DNA from: Nitrospirota bacterium
GTDB lineage: Bacteria; Nitrospirota; Leptospirillia; Leptospirillales; Leptospirillaceae
NCBI GenBank assembly: GCA_021801345.1
Contig: JAJYYA010000021.1
Location: 43,506-107,505 of the forward strand
Length of the DNA: 64,000 nucleotides
Direction of reading: 5' to 3'
Shown: positions 1 through 8,172 of the stretch, one piece after another
Layout of the letters: the number at the start of each line of letters is the position of its first letter
Position numbering within the stretch: the stretch's first letter is position 1
The notes under the pieces: generated by a model
Databases searched by the model: none
The model's input: only the letters and a program-made list of their open reading frames with translations
Told to the model about the DNA's origin: nothing
Translations under genes and position numbers: made by a program

Positions 1-39
1 CATAATGGTTGCCGACCCCCGAAAAGACGCAGGGTATAG
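1..39 (+). CDS. rpsK: 30S ribosomal protein S11, C-terminal tail (partial)
   Basis: The first 13 codons read His-Asn-Gly-Cys-Arg-Pro-Pro-Lys-Arg-Arg-Arg-Val followed by TAG, which is the conserved C-terminus of S11. Only this tail lies in the window. S11 sits directly before rpsD and rpoA in many bacterial ribosomal operons, which agrees with the two following genes. No function beyond this can be read from the fragment. Confidence 0.85.
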   Translation, partial: HNGCRPPKRRRV

Positions 40-81
40 TCGCTTAGAAAACATTGACTGAATTTAGATAAAGGAGACACG

Positions 82-711
82 TTGGCTCGTTATAATGGCC
101 CTGTTTGTCGTTTTTGCAGAAGAGAAGGTGTGAAGCTTTTCTTGAAAGGTGCACGCTGTCTGTCTGCCAAGTGTGCGATTGATCGTCGGGCCTATCCGCC
201 TGGCGAGCATGGACAGAGTCGTGCCAAAGCCTCCGAGTATGGTCTTCAGCTTCGCGAGAAGCAGAAGGTCAAACGTATCTATGGAATTCTTGAAAGGCAG
301 TTCAGGAAGACCTTCAAGCTTGCCTCCCGCAAAAAGGGAAATACTGGCCAGTCCCTTCTGAGCGCGCTCGAGATGCGCCTCGACAGCGTGGTCTATCACA
401 TCGGCTGGGGAGCTTCACGCAACGAGTCCCGCATGCTCGTGACCCATGGTCATGTTCTTGTTAACGGAAAGAAAGTGAATATTCCTTCATTTTCTTGCAA
501 GGTTAACGATTCCGTGTCACTTTCCGCTGCCATGCAGTCGAGCGAGAAGGTTGCAGGAAATTTCCGTGATGCCGAGCAGAGAGGCGTTGTGTCGACATGG
601 CTTGATGTGGACAAGAACGCCTTTAAAGCCGTTGTAAAGGATATTCCCCAGAGAGATGCGATCAATATCCATATTGCCGAGAACCTTGTCGTCGAACTTT
701 ACTCACGTTAA
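82..711 (+). CDS. rpsD: 30S ribosomal protein S4
   Basis: Small-subunit protein S4 binds 16S rRNA early in 30S assembly and, in many bacteria, acts as a translational regulator of its own operon. The product is 209 residues, the normal size. The N-terminus has Cys9, Cys12, Cys26 and Cys31, so this is the zinc-binding (C-plus) form of S4. The middle contains the S4 RNA-binding segment, with the Arg-Leu-Asp-x-x-Val-Tyr motif near residue 100. The start is TTG at 82, preceded by AAGGAGA. It lies 42 bases after rpsK and is followed closely by rpoA, as in the alpha operon. Codons ending in T are frequent here compared with later genes, as expected for high expression. Confidence 0.97.
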   Translation: MARYNGPVCRFCRREGVKLFLKGARCLSAKCAIDRRAYPPGEHGQSRAKASEYGLQLREKQKVKRIYGILERQFRKTFKLASRKKGNTGQSLLSALEMRLDSVVYHIGWGASRNESRMLVTHGHVLVNGKKVNIPSFSCKVNDSVSLSAAMQSSEKVAGNFRDAEQRGVVSTWLDVDKNAFKAVVKDIPQRDAINIHIAENLVVELYSR

Positions 712-740
712 GGTTTTCCGTGGATACAGAGGAGAAAAAT

Positions 741-1709
741 ATGGAAGTGCTTGTATCTTCCCAAATGCCAAAAGGGCTTGCCGTTTCGCATGTCTCTTCC
801 CGCTCGTCTCGTCTTGTTATCGAGCCTTTTGAGCGTGGATTCGGTATTACGATCGGGAACGCGCTTCGTCGCGTTCTTCTTTCTTCAATCCCCGGCGTTG
901 CCATTACGGCCATTCGTGCAAAGAATGTCTTTCACGAGTTTTCAAATATCCCCGGTGTTGTCGAAGATGTGAGCGACATCATCCTGAACCTCAAGTCTCT
1001 GCGTATGAAAGCGCTTCTTCAGGGTGAGCACTGGATTCATCTCAAGGTTAAGGGGCCCCGTGTCGTCAAGGCCTCTGATATTGACACTGGCGGAGCGGTC
1101 GAGGTCATGGATCCTGACCACGTCATTGCCACCCTCGATGAAGGGGGACACCTTGACATGGATCTCAAGGTCGAGTTTGGTCGCGGGTACGTCCCTGCCG
1201 ACCATACGAGAACGGCAGAGACGGAAGTCGGCATTATTCCTATCGACGCGATCTTCACCCCTATCAACAAGGTGAATTATTTTGTTGAAAGTACACGTGT
1301 CGGCAGAATGACGGACTACGATCGCCTGATCTTTGAGATTGAAACTGATGGAAGTATTACTCCGGGCGAGGCTATTGCGGACGCTGCCAAGATTCTCCGT
1401 AGCCATCTCGATCTCTTTGCCTCCGTTGATGGGAATTTTTCCAGCGATGCCAACGCTCCCTCCCTTGAAGACTCTTCTCCCAAAGAAGAGACGATCATGG
1501 ACAAAAGCGTGAATGAGCTTGAACTTTCTGTCCGGGCGGCCAATTGTCTGAAAAGTGCCGACATCAAGAAGATTGGTGAGCTTGTCCGCCGCACAGAAGA
1601 TGACCTTCTTCAAACGAAGAACTTTGGCAAGAAGTCCCTTGATGAAATCAAAGAGGCACTTGAGAATATTGGACTTTCCCTTGGAATGGACCTTTCGAAT
1701 CAGTCGTAA
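741..1709 (+). CDS. rpoA: DNA-directed RNA polymerase subunit alpha
   Basis: RNA polymerase alpha subunit, which dimerises to start core assembly and contacts activators and UP elements through its C-terminal domain. The N-terminal domain is clear from the Glu-Arg-Gly-Phe-Gly segment followed by the Gly-Asn-Ala-Leu-Arg-Arg-Val-Leu-Leu-Ser-Ser block. The C-terminal helix-hairpin domain ends with the Asn-Phe-Gly-Lys-Lys-Ser-Leu-Asp-Glu-Ile motif. From ATG 741 the product is 322 residues. An in-frame GTG at 720 would add seven residues. I prefer 741 because GAGGAG lies five bases before it and the N-terminus then matches the family. It lies between rpsD and rplQ in the usual order. Confidence 0.96.
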   Translation: MEVLVSSQMPKGLAVSHVSSRSSRLVIEPFERGFGITIGNALRRVLLSSIPGVAITAIRAKNVFHEFSNIPGVVEDVSDIILNLKSLRMKALLQGEHWIHLKVKGPRVVKASDIDTGGAVEVMDPDHVIATLDEGGHLDMDLKVEFGRGYVPADHTRTAETEVGIIPIDAIFTPINKVNYFVESTRVGRMTDYDRLIFEIETDGSITPGEAIADAAKILRSHLDLFASVDGNFSSDANAPSLEDSSPKEETIMDKSVNELELSVRAANCLKSADIKKIGELVRRTEDDLLQTKNFGKKSLDEIKEALENIGLSLGMDLSNQS

Positions 1710-1744
1710 GGGTTGAATTAACAGGAACTTTCTGGAGAACGACA

Positions 1745-2167
1745 ATGAGACATCGTGTTGCAGGACGCCAGTTTGGTCGCGATTCAAGTCATCGGAGCGC
1801 CATGTTCCGTTCGCTCATCACCTCTTTTTTTGAACATGAGCGTATCGAAACGACGACCATGAAGGCCAAGGAACTTCGTCCTATGGTGGAGAAGCTGATT
1901 ACAAAGGCTCGTGAAAAGAACGTTCACCACCTTCGCGAGATCTTGAAAGTGATCCGCAGTAAGGATGTAGCATTTCATCTGTTTGACAGCATTGCTCCCC
2001 GGTTTGTTTCCCGTCCTGGCGGCTATACCCGAATCGTCAAGACCCGTCGTCGTATTGGGGATGGCGCCGAAATGGCCATTCTTGAGCTTGTGGAACGGGG
2101 AGAGTCCCTGTCCGCCAAGAGATCCCCCTCCGCGCCTCCCAAAGAAAAAGCCGAAGATAAGACGTAA
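1745..2167 (+). CDS. rplQ: 50S ribosomal protein L17
   Basis: Large-subunit protein L17. The start reads Met-Arg-His-Arg-Val-Ala-Gly-Arg and is followed by the conserved Ser-His-Arg-x-Ala-Met stretch and the Thr-Thr-x-x-Lys-Ala-Lys-Glu-Leu-Arg motif typical of L17. The 140-residue product has the family core of about 115 residues plus a charged, proline-containing C-terminal tail after residue 118. That tail varies among bacteria. The start is ATG with GGAGAA upstream. It is the last recognisable ribosomal gene of the operon. Confidence 0.96.
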   Translation: MRHRVAGRQFGRDSSHRSAMFRSLITSFFEHERIETTTMKAKELRPMVEKLITKAREKNVHHLREILKVIRSKDVAFHLFDSIAPRFVSRPGGYTRIVKTRRRIGDGAEMAILELVERGESLSAKRSPSAPPKEKAEDKT

Positions 2168-2185
2168 ACTTCAAAGGACTTTTTC

Positions 2186-2620
2186 ATGCCTTCGGAACGC
2201 GATAAGTCGGTTCGTACTTCCACGCCGCTTTTTCTTGCTATTGGGACCCTCATCCTTGTGTTGGGGGTCCTCCTTCTTGTCAGGCACTCCCTTTCAAAAC
2301 AGAATCTTATATACTCCCGTCAGGCCTTTATCCTTGATACCAGAGGACTTTCTCCTGCCCAAATTCATGAAACATCTGTCGATGATAACTACCAGCAACG
2401 AGGCTCGGAGCTGTGGTATCTGGGGAACAATCTTTTTGAGTATCATGCCCCGCCAACGATTCGTCTGATTCTTATCAAGAACAGCGCTCATGAAAACCAG
2501 GGAAAGATGACGAGCGTTACTATTGCGCCTCATTATGTTCGCTACCGCTTTTCCCTTCCGTTTAAGCCTCCCATTACCGTTGTTACGAATGGTGGGACCT
2601 TTCTCTTCCGTCTTCCCTAA
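2186..2620 (+). CDS. Hypothetical single-pass membrane-anchored protein
   Basis: I do not recognise this 144-residue protein. It has a short basic N-terminus, one hydrophobic segment at about residues 14-33 with no lipobox or clear signal peptidase site, and then a soluble region of about 110 residues, predicted to lie outside the cytoplasmic membrane. It starts 18 bases after rplQ, with AAAGGAC upstream, so it is probably co-transcribed with the ribosomal genes. A terminator lies about 80 bases after its stop. The frame is believable because codon use matches its neighbours and the operon position is tight. The function is unknown. Confidence 0.6.
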   Translation: MPSERDKSVRTSTPLFLAIGTLILVLGVLLLVRHSLSKQNLIYSRQAFILDTRGLSPAQIHETSVDDNYQQRGSELWYLGNNLFEYHAPPTIRLILIKNSAHENQGKMTSVTIAPHYVRYRFSLPFKPPITVVTNGGTFLFRLP

Positions 2621-2697
2621 ATCGCCTCTTTTCCGTTAGATTTCACTGCGCTCGCAGACACGTTCTTTCCGTCAGTCGCGATCTTGGCACGTACCAT

Positions 2698-2737
2698 AAA
2701 AAAAGGGGAGAAGGCATTTGCCTCCTCCCCTTTTTTA
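2698..2737. terminator. Bidirectional rho-independent terminator
   Basis: A hairpin with arms GGGGAG-A-AGGC and GCCT-C-CTCCCC (one A-C mismatch) and an ATTT loop is flanked by A-run and T-run on both sides. It sits between two convergent genes, the small anchored protein on the plus strand and the CBS protein on the minus strand. It can therefore end transcripts from both directions. Confidence 0.9.
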
Positions 2738-2756
2738 TGTGTGAAGTGTCTGAGAT

Positions 2757-3170
2757 CTATTCGGTGACGCCACCATCCCAGGAGTCTTCCCTGCCAACAT
2801 AGGTGGGGTGGATAAGGTCTCTGATGGAGATGAGTCCAAGAACGGACTCTTCCTCATCGACGACGAGCAGATGGCGAATATGGTGTTTGTCCATCATATC
2901 CTGGGCTTCGTAAACCGAGGCCTCGGGAGAGATGGTCAAAACCGGGGCACTCATGACCTGCGAGCAGGGAGTAATGTAGGGAATCCGGTCCTCGCCAATG
3001 ACGCGGCGAACAATATCGGTCTCCGTGATGATTCCGACGGTTTTGTCTCCCTGGACGACAAGAAGACTGCCCACTTTTTTCGACTTCATTATGTCTGCAA
3101 CCTCTCGGGCAGTCGTGTTCATTTCAACGGAAATAGGGTTTCTTGTCATAATCTTTTTTACAGAGACCAT
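2757..3170 (-). CDS. CBS-domain pair protein
   Basis: A 137-residue protein made of two CBS motifs (about residues 7-60 and 72-127). Such pairs form a Bateman module that binds adenosine-type ligands. The motif pattern is visible twice: Met-Thr-x-x-Pro near residues 8-12, the Gly-Ser-Leu-Leu-Val-Val strand, then Gly-Ile-Ile-Thr-Glu-Thr-Asp and Gly-Leu-Ile-Ser-Ile-Arg-Asp. No catalytic domain is attached, so it is a stand-alone sensor or signalling protein with an unknown partner. It starts at ATG behind a G-rich Shine-Dalgarno, 53 bases downstream of the penicillin-binding protein gene on the same strand, and may be its co-transcribed partner. Confidence 0.85.
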   Translation of the reverse strand: MVSVKKIMTRNPISVEMNTTAREVADIMKSKKVGSLLVVQGDKTVGIITETDIVRRVIGEDRIPYITPCSQVMSAPVLTISPEASVYEAQDMMDKHHIRHLLVVDEEESVLGLISIRDLIHPTYVGREDSWDGGVTE

Positions 3171-3223
3171 CGTGCCCCCCCTTTAATATTTTAGACGCTT
3201 TCCCGAGCCTGCCTGTCGGATTG

Positions 3224-4594
3224 TTATCCTGGAACCTTTGGCGTGGGCTTTTTGTTGAAGAATGTATACATTCCTTTACTGGCGATATCAGGTCCCTTGA
3301 TCGTCCAGACCCCCTTGTCGATGGTCAATGCGGCAACCGAAATGGTCGGATCTTCGTTCGACGCTGTCCCGATGAACCACTCATAGTGACCCGCAGGATT
3401 CTTTCCGGTCAACGTTCCTGTCTTTCCTGCTACGAGAATGTGCCGAAGTCTCGGATTGGAGCGCCAACGAAAGAAGGCACGCCGCCCCGTTCCTTTGGCG
3501 ACTGTCGATCTCATCATCCCGATCATTGTCTTTGCAATGAGGGGCGAGGCGACTTGGAAAAGGTAGTTTGGACTGTCTTGGAAGAGGGTTTCTCCATTTT
3601 TTCCCAAAACCTTTTCGATCAAATGGGGACGCATCATCACCCCGTCATTGGAGAGCGCCCCCGCGATCATCGCCGCATGGACCGGGCTGATTGCCACATC
3701 ACCGAAGCCCGCCGATGCAAAGGCAAACCCGTTAAGGTCGTCAGGAATGTCCGCATGGCTTTGATCGATGGAGAAGTCGGCATCGATCGGCTTGTTGAAT
3801 CCATACCGGAGAGCCGTCTGCCGAAGATCTTCCGGCGTAAGGTATTTGAGTGCAATTTTTGCGAAAACGGTATTGATCGATTTTCCGAGAGCTTCCGCAA
3901 CGGTAAACTCAAGCCAGTCTCTTCGCCGATTGCTCTTCCAGTATGCCGGCCCGATGCAGTAGAGGCATCCGTGGAAATGAATGCGCGTGTTCGGGGTGAT
4001 CCTGTTGTGGGAAAGGGCATCGGTAGCGGTGATGATCTTGAAGAGCGAGGCGGCGGGATATGTTGCGCGCAAGAGAATTCCCGGATCGAATTCATTGAAA
4101 CGGGAACCCCAGAAGGCAATCAGGCGTCCATTCTTGGGATTGGCCGCGACAAAGACCCCATAAGGAACCCGATGAGCTCGGATATAACGCCCTGTTCTCT
4201 CCTGCAATGTGGGGTCGACCGTCCAAACAACCGTATACCCTCCATCAAGGTGGGTAACGTAGCGTCCGTTCTCGATGGTCGAAAAATGAGGGAGAAATCC
4301 CTCAAGAAGAACCGGCTGGTTTCCGTTCATTCGAATGACCGGGACGCCATTCTTTGTCAGAAAGGAGGGTTCCCCATCAAAAATGCCGGACAGGCCGGAT
4401 GGCGCAACCTGGATCGGAGCTTGGGGAAGCGGATCATTCGAGGCGGCTTTGGCGTCCTTGTTGAAGGAAAAGATCAGATCGGAGGCCGGGAGATTAATCG
4501 AGCGGATCGCCTGAGGGAGGTGATAGAGCCCCGCGGAGAGTAGGAGAAGAATAAAGATTCGGCTCAAAAGCGCCCGCGAAATGGGGTCAGGCAT
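3224..4594 (-). CDS. Penicillin-binding protein, transpeptidase domain
   Basis: A membrane-anchored D,D-transpeptidase that would cross-link peptidoglycan in the periplasm. It has an N-terminal transmembrane segment at about residues 8-25, then a short linker instead of the long pedestal of PBP2 or FtsI, then a transpeptidase fold. Active-site motifs are visible in order: Ser-Leu-Phe-Lys (serine near residue 183), Ser-Ile-Asn (near 239) and Lys-Thr-Gly-Thr (near 400). I chose ATG 4594 because AGAGGTAA lies seven bases before it; an in-frame ATG at 4633 would add 13 residues with no good ribosome binding site. At 456 residues it is shorter than FtsI or MrdA, so a housekeeping FtsI role is unlikely. 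The exact class is uncertain. Confidence 0.85.
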   Translation of the reverse strand: MPDPISRALLSRIFILLLLSAGLYHLPQAIRSINLPASDLIFSFNKDAKAASNDPLPQAPIQVAPSGLSGIFDGEPSFLTKNGVPVIRMNGNQPVLLEGFLPHFSTIENGRYVTHLDGGYTVVWTVDPTLQERTGRYIRAHRVPYGVFVAANPKNGRLIAFWGSRFNEFDPGILLRATYPAASLFKIITATDALSHNRITPNTRIHFHGCLYCIGPAYWKSNRRRDWLEFTVAEALGKSINTVFAKIALKYLTPEDLRQTALRYGFNKPIDADFSIDQSHADIPDDLNGFAFASAGFGDVAISPVHAAMIAGALSNDGVMMRPHLIEKVLGKNGETLFQDSPNYLFQVASPLIAKTMIGMMRSTVAKGTGRRAFFRWRSNPRLRHILVAGKTGTLTGKNPAGHYEWFIGTASNEDPTISVAALTIDKGVWTIKGPDIASKGMYTFFNKKPTPKVPG

Positions 4595-4900
4595 TACGTT
4601 ACCTCTGTTGAGCTGTGTGAACCTTTTCTCCACTGTCCCGATGCCAAAAGAGGAGCATAAGGAGGTTTATGCCAGAAATTGGCGACAAGAGGAGAACGGA
4701 AATCCGGAAACCTTCTCCGGGAGATCGTTGTCTATGGACTCTTCGGCGATCTTGCTGCAAATCGCCAGCAAATGGAAAAATCGTGATCTGAGCTAAGGCT
4801 TTCAAGTATTTTTCTGAGGGAGTCCATGACTCTCAGGGAAATTATACGGGAATAAATACGGAAATCAAGTCAACTCCCAAAGATTCAGGGTCAATTCCGG
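4595..4900. other. Intergenic stretch with a possible tiny gene and a hairpin
   Basis: The 306 bases between the debranching enzyme and the penicillin-binding protein gene must hold the promoter of the latter on the minus strand, though I could not pick one out. On the plus strand a perfect AAGGAGGT (4659-4666) lies inside an inverted repeat GCATAA-N6-TTATGC (4655-4672). Two short open frames follow it. One starts at ATG 4669 (40 codons, only two bases after the Shine-Dalgarno). The other starts at TTG 4679 (35 codons, more protein-like, ending at 4786). A hairpin CTGAGGGAGTC-CAT-GACTCTCAG lies at 4814-4836 without a T-run. Confidence 0.4.
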
Positions 4901-7048
4901 TTATCGATGGTCGGTGCTGCGTCTGACCGAGTACAAAATGCTGTGGGGTATGTGCAGGGATAAGCGTTTTCCCCTTTCGGGCTGAGACGTTCCCTCTTGA
5001 GGAGAGGTCTTTTTCCCTCTTCTTTCGGAGAGCGTTCCCAGAGCATGAAACACCATGAAAATGGATGCGACCGACCAAGCCTGAATCCGGCAGGATGTCG
5101 GGTAGGGAAGGGGGGAAGAGTCTTCCTTCTCACGAGAAAAACCGCAGTAGAGTTCGGGCGCCCGTTCGCCAGGAAAGGATGAAAGTGCCGAGAAATAGCC
5201 GCGAGCAAGGAGGGAGGCTTCTCTTAAAAATCCGTACCTTGAAAAACCTTCAAGGATGATAGCGTTGTCGTGAGGCCAGACTGAACCGTTGTGGTAGGAG
5301 ACCGGGTTGTAGCGGGGTTCTCGGGAGCCGATCGTTCTGATGCCGAATCCGGAAAACATGTCGTCTTGCATCAGCTCCTTTGCCGTTATTCGGGCAAGCT
5401 TCTGCTCCGCGATCCCGGTAAATAGAAGGTGACCGGCGTTTGAGCTTCGTACTTCGCAGGGGCGGCCCTTTCCATCGATGGCCAGCGAGAACATTCCGAT
5501 CGCGTCGCTCCAGAAAAGGGCATTGAAGAGCTTTTTCAGATCGCGGGCCTTCCGGGTATAGGTGGCGCTTCCGGTGCGGTCCCCGCGGGCGCCAAGGACA
5601 GCGGCATATCCCCGGTAGGCCATATAGAGGTATCCCTGGACCTCTGCAAGGGCAATGGGATGGGGAGCGATCTGTCCGTCGTCGTGGAAGACCGAGTCGC
5701 TCGAGTCTTTCCAGCCTTTCTGGATAAGACCCCCTTCGGTGTCGCCCGAGTAGACAAGAAATCCTGAGGAAGGATCGATCCCGAAGTTCTCAATCCAGCC
5801 CATGGCCCGGTCAAGAGCCGGACCGATTCGGGAAAGGAAGCGGCGATCACCTGTTTTGTCAAGGTAGGCTGCAGATAAGGCGACAAAAAGAGGCGTTGCA
5901 TCGACCGATCCGTAGTAAGAGGAGAAGGGGACAGAGGGATCATGCGCCGCTTCTCCGAGGCGAAATTCGTGGAGGATCTTTCCGGGTTCGGAGTCCCGAA
6001 AGTTGTCTCGTGTTTTTGCCTGGTGAGCGGCAAGAAAGGCGAGGATCGACTTCGCGAGAGCGGGGTAGGCCCAGAGGGTGAAGAATCCTGTCAGCAGAGA
6101 ATCCCTGCCGAATGGGGTCGAGAACCAAGGGATGCCGGCATAGGGAAAGGGTCCGGAAGGCTGGGGGGAAAGAAGGATTCGGAGATCCCGGAGAGCATTG
6201 TTCCGCCATCGGTCAAAGGGAAATCCTTCCCCTTCAATCCTTGCCCAGCGGGAGCGGAATGCCTTGTCTTTTCTGCTGTCCTGAGCCTCCCTCCGGGCGA
6301 TGGTGTCGGCGATCAGGAAAGATTTCGGCGGAAAGCTTCTCCCCGTATCCTGGAAGAGAGTTGAGACCCGAAATGACGCGTATCCATAAGCAGGGATCCT
6401 GATGTGTCCCTCGAAGCCCTTTGACGTGGGAAAAAGGTGGGGCTCGTGGACGATGATGCAAGACTCCCTTCGTATGCTGTCCTCGCAAACACAGGAAAGG
6501 AGGAGAGAATTGTCTTTTTCTGACAGTTTTTTCTCGACCGTGTGCACAGGCCAGTGGGAGCGTATCCCACGGATATCCATGATATCCCTGAAGTCGGCGT
6601 CGATCTGCAAGGAGACGGGGAGAGTGATCTCGTGCATTCCGTGATTGTCGATGCGGATTTCGTCTTCGAGCCCGTTCGGAGCGCAAAACCGGTTATGGAG
6701 GACGAGGAGAGGGCCGTCCACGACGGAAGGAGAGCTTTCATTTTCGTTCATTTCGGGTGTGATGGAGGGGCCGAGTCGGATGACGGAAAAAGAGAACGGG
6801 CTGTCTTGATTGCCTCCGTCCGTGAGGGGAGTGATCGGGAGCGGTTCCATTCCGGAAACCCTAAGACTGAGCCGGGAAAGATAGCGCATTCCCTTCCAGT
6901 AAACACCGTGGAAGGCTGTGCGGTCGGCATCGACCTCCATCGCATTGCCCCAGATTCCGGAGAGATCGCCATTTTTAAAGAGATGGTCGTTCGGGGTGAG
7001 CGTCAGAGGGATTTTCTGTCTGAGATCCTTGCGGCTGCCTTCGTTCAT
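4901..7048 (-). CDS. Glycogen debranching-type amylo-alpha-1,6-glucosidase
   Basis: A 715-residue cytoplasmic enzyme of the bacterial debranching type. It has an N-terminal beta-rich domain (about residues 10-235, GDE_N_bis-like) and a C-terminal alpha/alpha-barrel glucosidase domain (about 265-690). Conserved barrel segments are visible: Trp-Phe-Ser-Thr-Pro-Phe-Gly-Arg-Asp-Ser near residue 310, Gly-Ser-Val-Asp-Ala-Thr-Pro near 385, and Tyr-His-Asn-Gly-Ser-Val-Trp-Pro-His-Asp near 590. The expected role is to cut alpha-1,6 branches of glycogen or a related storage glucan. Its ATG overlaps the bioF stop by four bases (ATGA), so it is the last gene of the biotin operon. That is an unexpected pairing, and no other glycogen gene lies nearby. 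Confidence 0.8.
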   Translation of the reverse strand: MNEGSRKDLRQKIPLTLTPNDHLFKNGDLSGIWGNAMEVDADRTAFHGVYWKGMRYLSRLSLRVSGMEPLPITPLTDGGNQDSPFSFSVIRLGPSITPEMNENESSPSVVDGPLLVLHNRFCAPNGLEDEIRIDNHGMHEITLPVSLQIDADFRDIMDIRGIRSHWPVHTVEKKLSEKDNSLLLSCVCEDSIRRESCIIVHEPHLFPTSKGFEGHIRIPAYGYASFRVSTLFQDTGRSFPPKSFLIADTIARREAQDSRKDKAFRSRWARIEGEGFPFDRWRNNALRDLRILLSPQPSGPFPYAGIPWFSTPFGRDSLLTGFFTLWAYPALAKSILAFLAAHQAKTRDNFRDSEPGKILHEFRLGEAAHDPSVPFSSYYGSVDATPLFVALSAAYLDKTGDRRFLSRIGPALDRAMGWIENFGIDPSSGFLVYSGDTEGGLIQKGWKDSSDSVFHDDGQIAPHPIALAEVQGYLYMAYRGYAAVLGARGDRTGSATYTRKARDLKKLFNALFWSDAIGMFSLAIDGKGRPCEVRSSNAGHLLFTGIAEQKLARITAKELMQDDMFSGFGIRTIGSREPRYNPVSYHNGSVWPHDNAIILEGFSRYGFLREASLLARGYFSALSSFPGERAPELYCGFSREKEDSSPLPYPTSCRIQAWSVASIFMVFHALGTLSERRGKKTSPQEGTSQPERGKRLSLHIPHSILYSVRRSTDHR

Positions 7049-8172
7049 GAGCCCTTCTTTTCTTTGGGAGTGAGGATGTCCTCAATGGCCGAGAGCACTG
7101 TTTCGTCCCAGCTGGTGTTGACGGAGAGCCGGAGAGTCTCTTCGCCCTGAGAAACTGTGGGATAGGTCAAAAGCGGAAGATGAAAGCCCCTGAGGGCCAT
7201 TTTGTTTGAAAGTTCGGACAGGTGTGCGGGATCTCCCGTGAGGGCGATGATGGGGGAGTCGCTCTCCCGTCCGGTCAGTCGGCATTGCCAGTATCGGCTG
7301 GACTCCTGGAGACTCTCCACACGTTTGGGAGAGTGTTCGATGAGACTCAGGGCCTCGAGGGAGGCGGCAAGGACGCCCGGGGGAAGGGCCGTCGTGTAGA
7401 TCAGTGTGCGCGCCACCGAGGCCAGGAGTTTTTCGGCCCTCTCCGAGAGAACCGCAAATCCGCCGAGGCTTCCCAGAGCTTTTGAAAAGGTGCCCGTCAC
7501 AATCATATGATCTGGGTCGAAGGGGAGGTCTTGCTGCTCGAGTCCTCCCCTCCCGCTTTTCCCCATCGTTCCCGTCGCGTGAGCGTCGTCGATGACAAGG
7601 AGTCCTCCCGTCATTGCGACGATCTCGTAAAGCTCCCGGAGGGGAGCCCTATCACCCTTCATGCTGAATACGGACTCTGTGACAATGATCGGTGCCCGGG
7701 CGGGATGTTTTTTCAGGAAGTCCCGGACAAAGTCCCAATCGTTGTGCGGGTAGACGATCCTCGTGGCTTTCGTCAAACGCATGCCGTCGATCAGGGAGGC
7801 ATGGTTGTCCTCATCGGAAAAGATCATGCCGGAGGGCTCTCCGACAAAGGACATGACGGCCAGGTTGGCGTGGTATCCGGATGAAAAGAGAATCGCCTTT
7901 CCCGCCCCGCTGGTTTTGAAGCGGGCCGTGGATTCCTCGAGGGCTCCGTTTAGGACATGGTTTCCGGAGAGGTATCGGGAGCCGGTTGCCCCTGTCCCCG
8001 ACTCCCGTATCGCCCGGATGGAGGCCTCGATCACTTGCGGGTGCCGGGAGAGGCCCAGGTAATCGTTGGAGGAAAGGGAGCGAAGATGGGGGGGCGGAAG
8101 GGTTTTCAGGCGCACATCTCTTTTCGGAAAACGATAGGCTTCCCCGGGATGTTTTTTTCTGTCCCCGCTCAT
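7045..8172 (-). CDS. bioF: 8-amino-7-oxononanoate synthase
   Basis: A PLP enzyme that condenses pimeloyl-CoA (or pimeloyl-ACP) with L-alanine to give 8-amino-7-oxononanoate, the first step of the biotin ring pathway. The 375-residue length is normal. Family marks include Ser-Asn-Asp-Tyr-Leu-Gly-Leu near residue 35, the Gly-Thr-Gly-Ala-Thr-Gly-Ser-Arg stretch, the Asp-Asp-Ala-His-Ala-Thr-Gly motif and the PLP lysine in Thr-Phe-Ser-Lys-Ala-Leu-Gly. The ATG overlaps the bioW stop (ATGA). Standing next to bioW, it most likely uses pimeloyl-CoA. Confidence 0.93.
   Translation of the reverse strand: MSGDRKKHPGEAYRFPKRDVRLKTLPPPHLRSLSSNDYLGLSRHPQVIEASIRAIRESGTGATGSRYLSGNHVLNGALEESTARFKTSGAGKAILFSSGYHANLAVMSFVGEPSGMIFSDEDNHASLIDGMRLTKATRIVYPHNDWDFVRDFLKKHPARAPIIVTESVFSMKGDRAPLRELYEIVAMTGGLLVIDDAHATGTMGKSGRGGLEQQDLPFDPDHMIVTGTFSKALGSLGGFAVLSERAEKLLASVARTLIYTTALPPGVLAASLEALSLIEHSPKRVESLQESSRYWQCRLTGRESDSPIIALTGDPAHLSELSNKMALRGFHLPLLTYPTVSQGEETLRLSVNTSWDETVLSAIEDILTPKEKKGS

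Noticed and set aside
4814..4836. Terminator for the debranching enzyme operon
   Set aside because: The hairpin is good, but on the minus strand it is followed by A residues rather than T residues, so it is not a rho-independent terminator in that direction.
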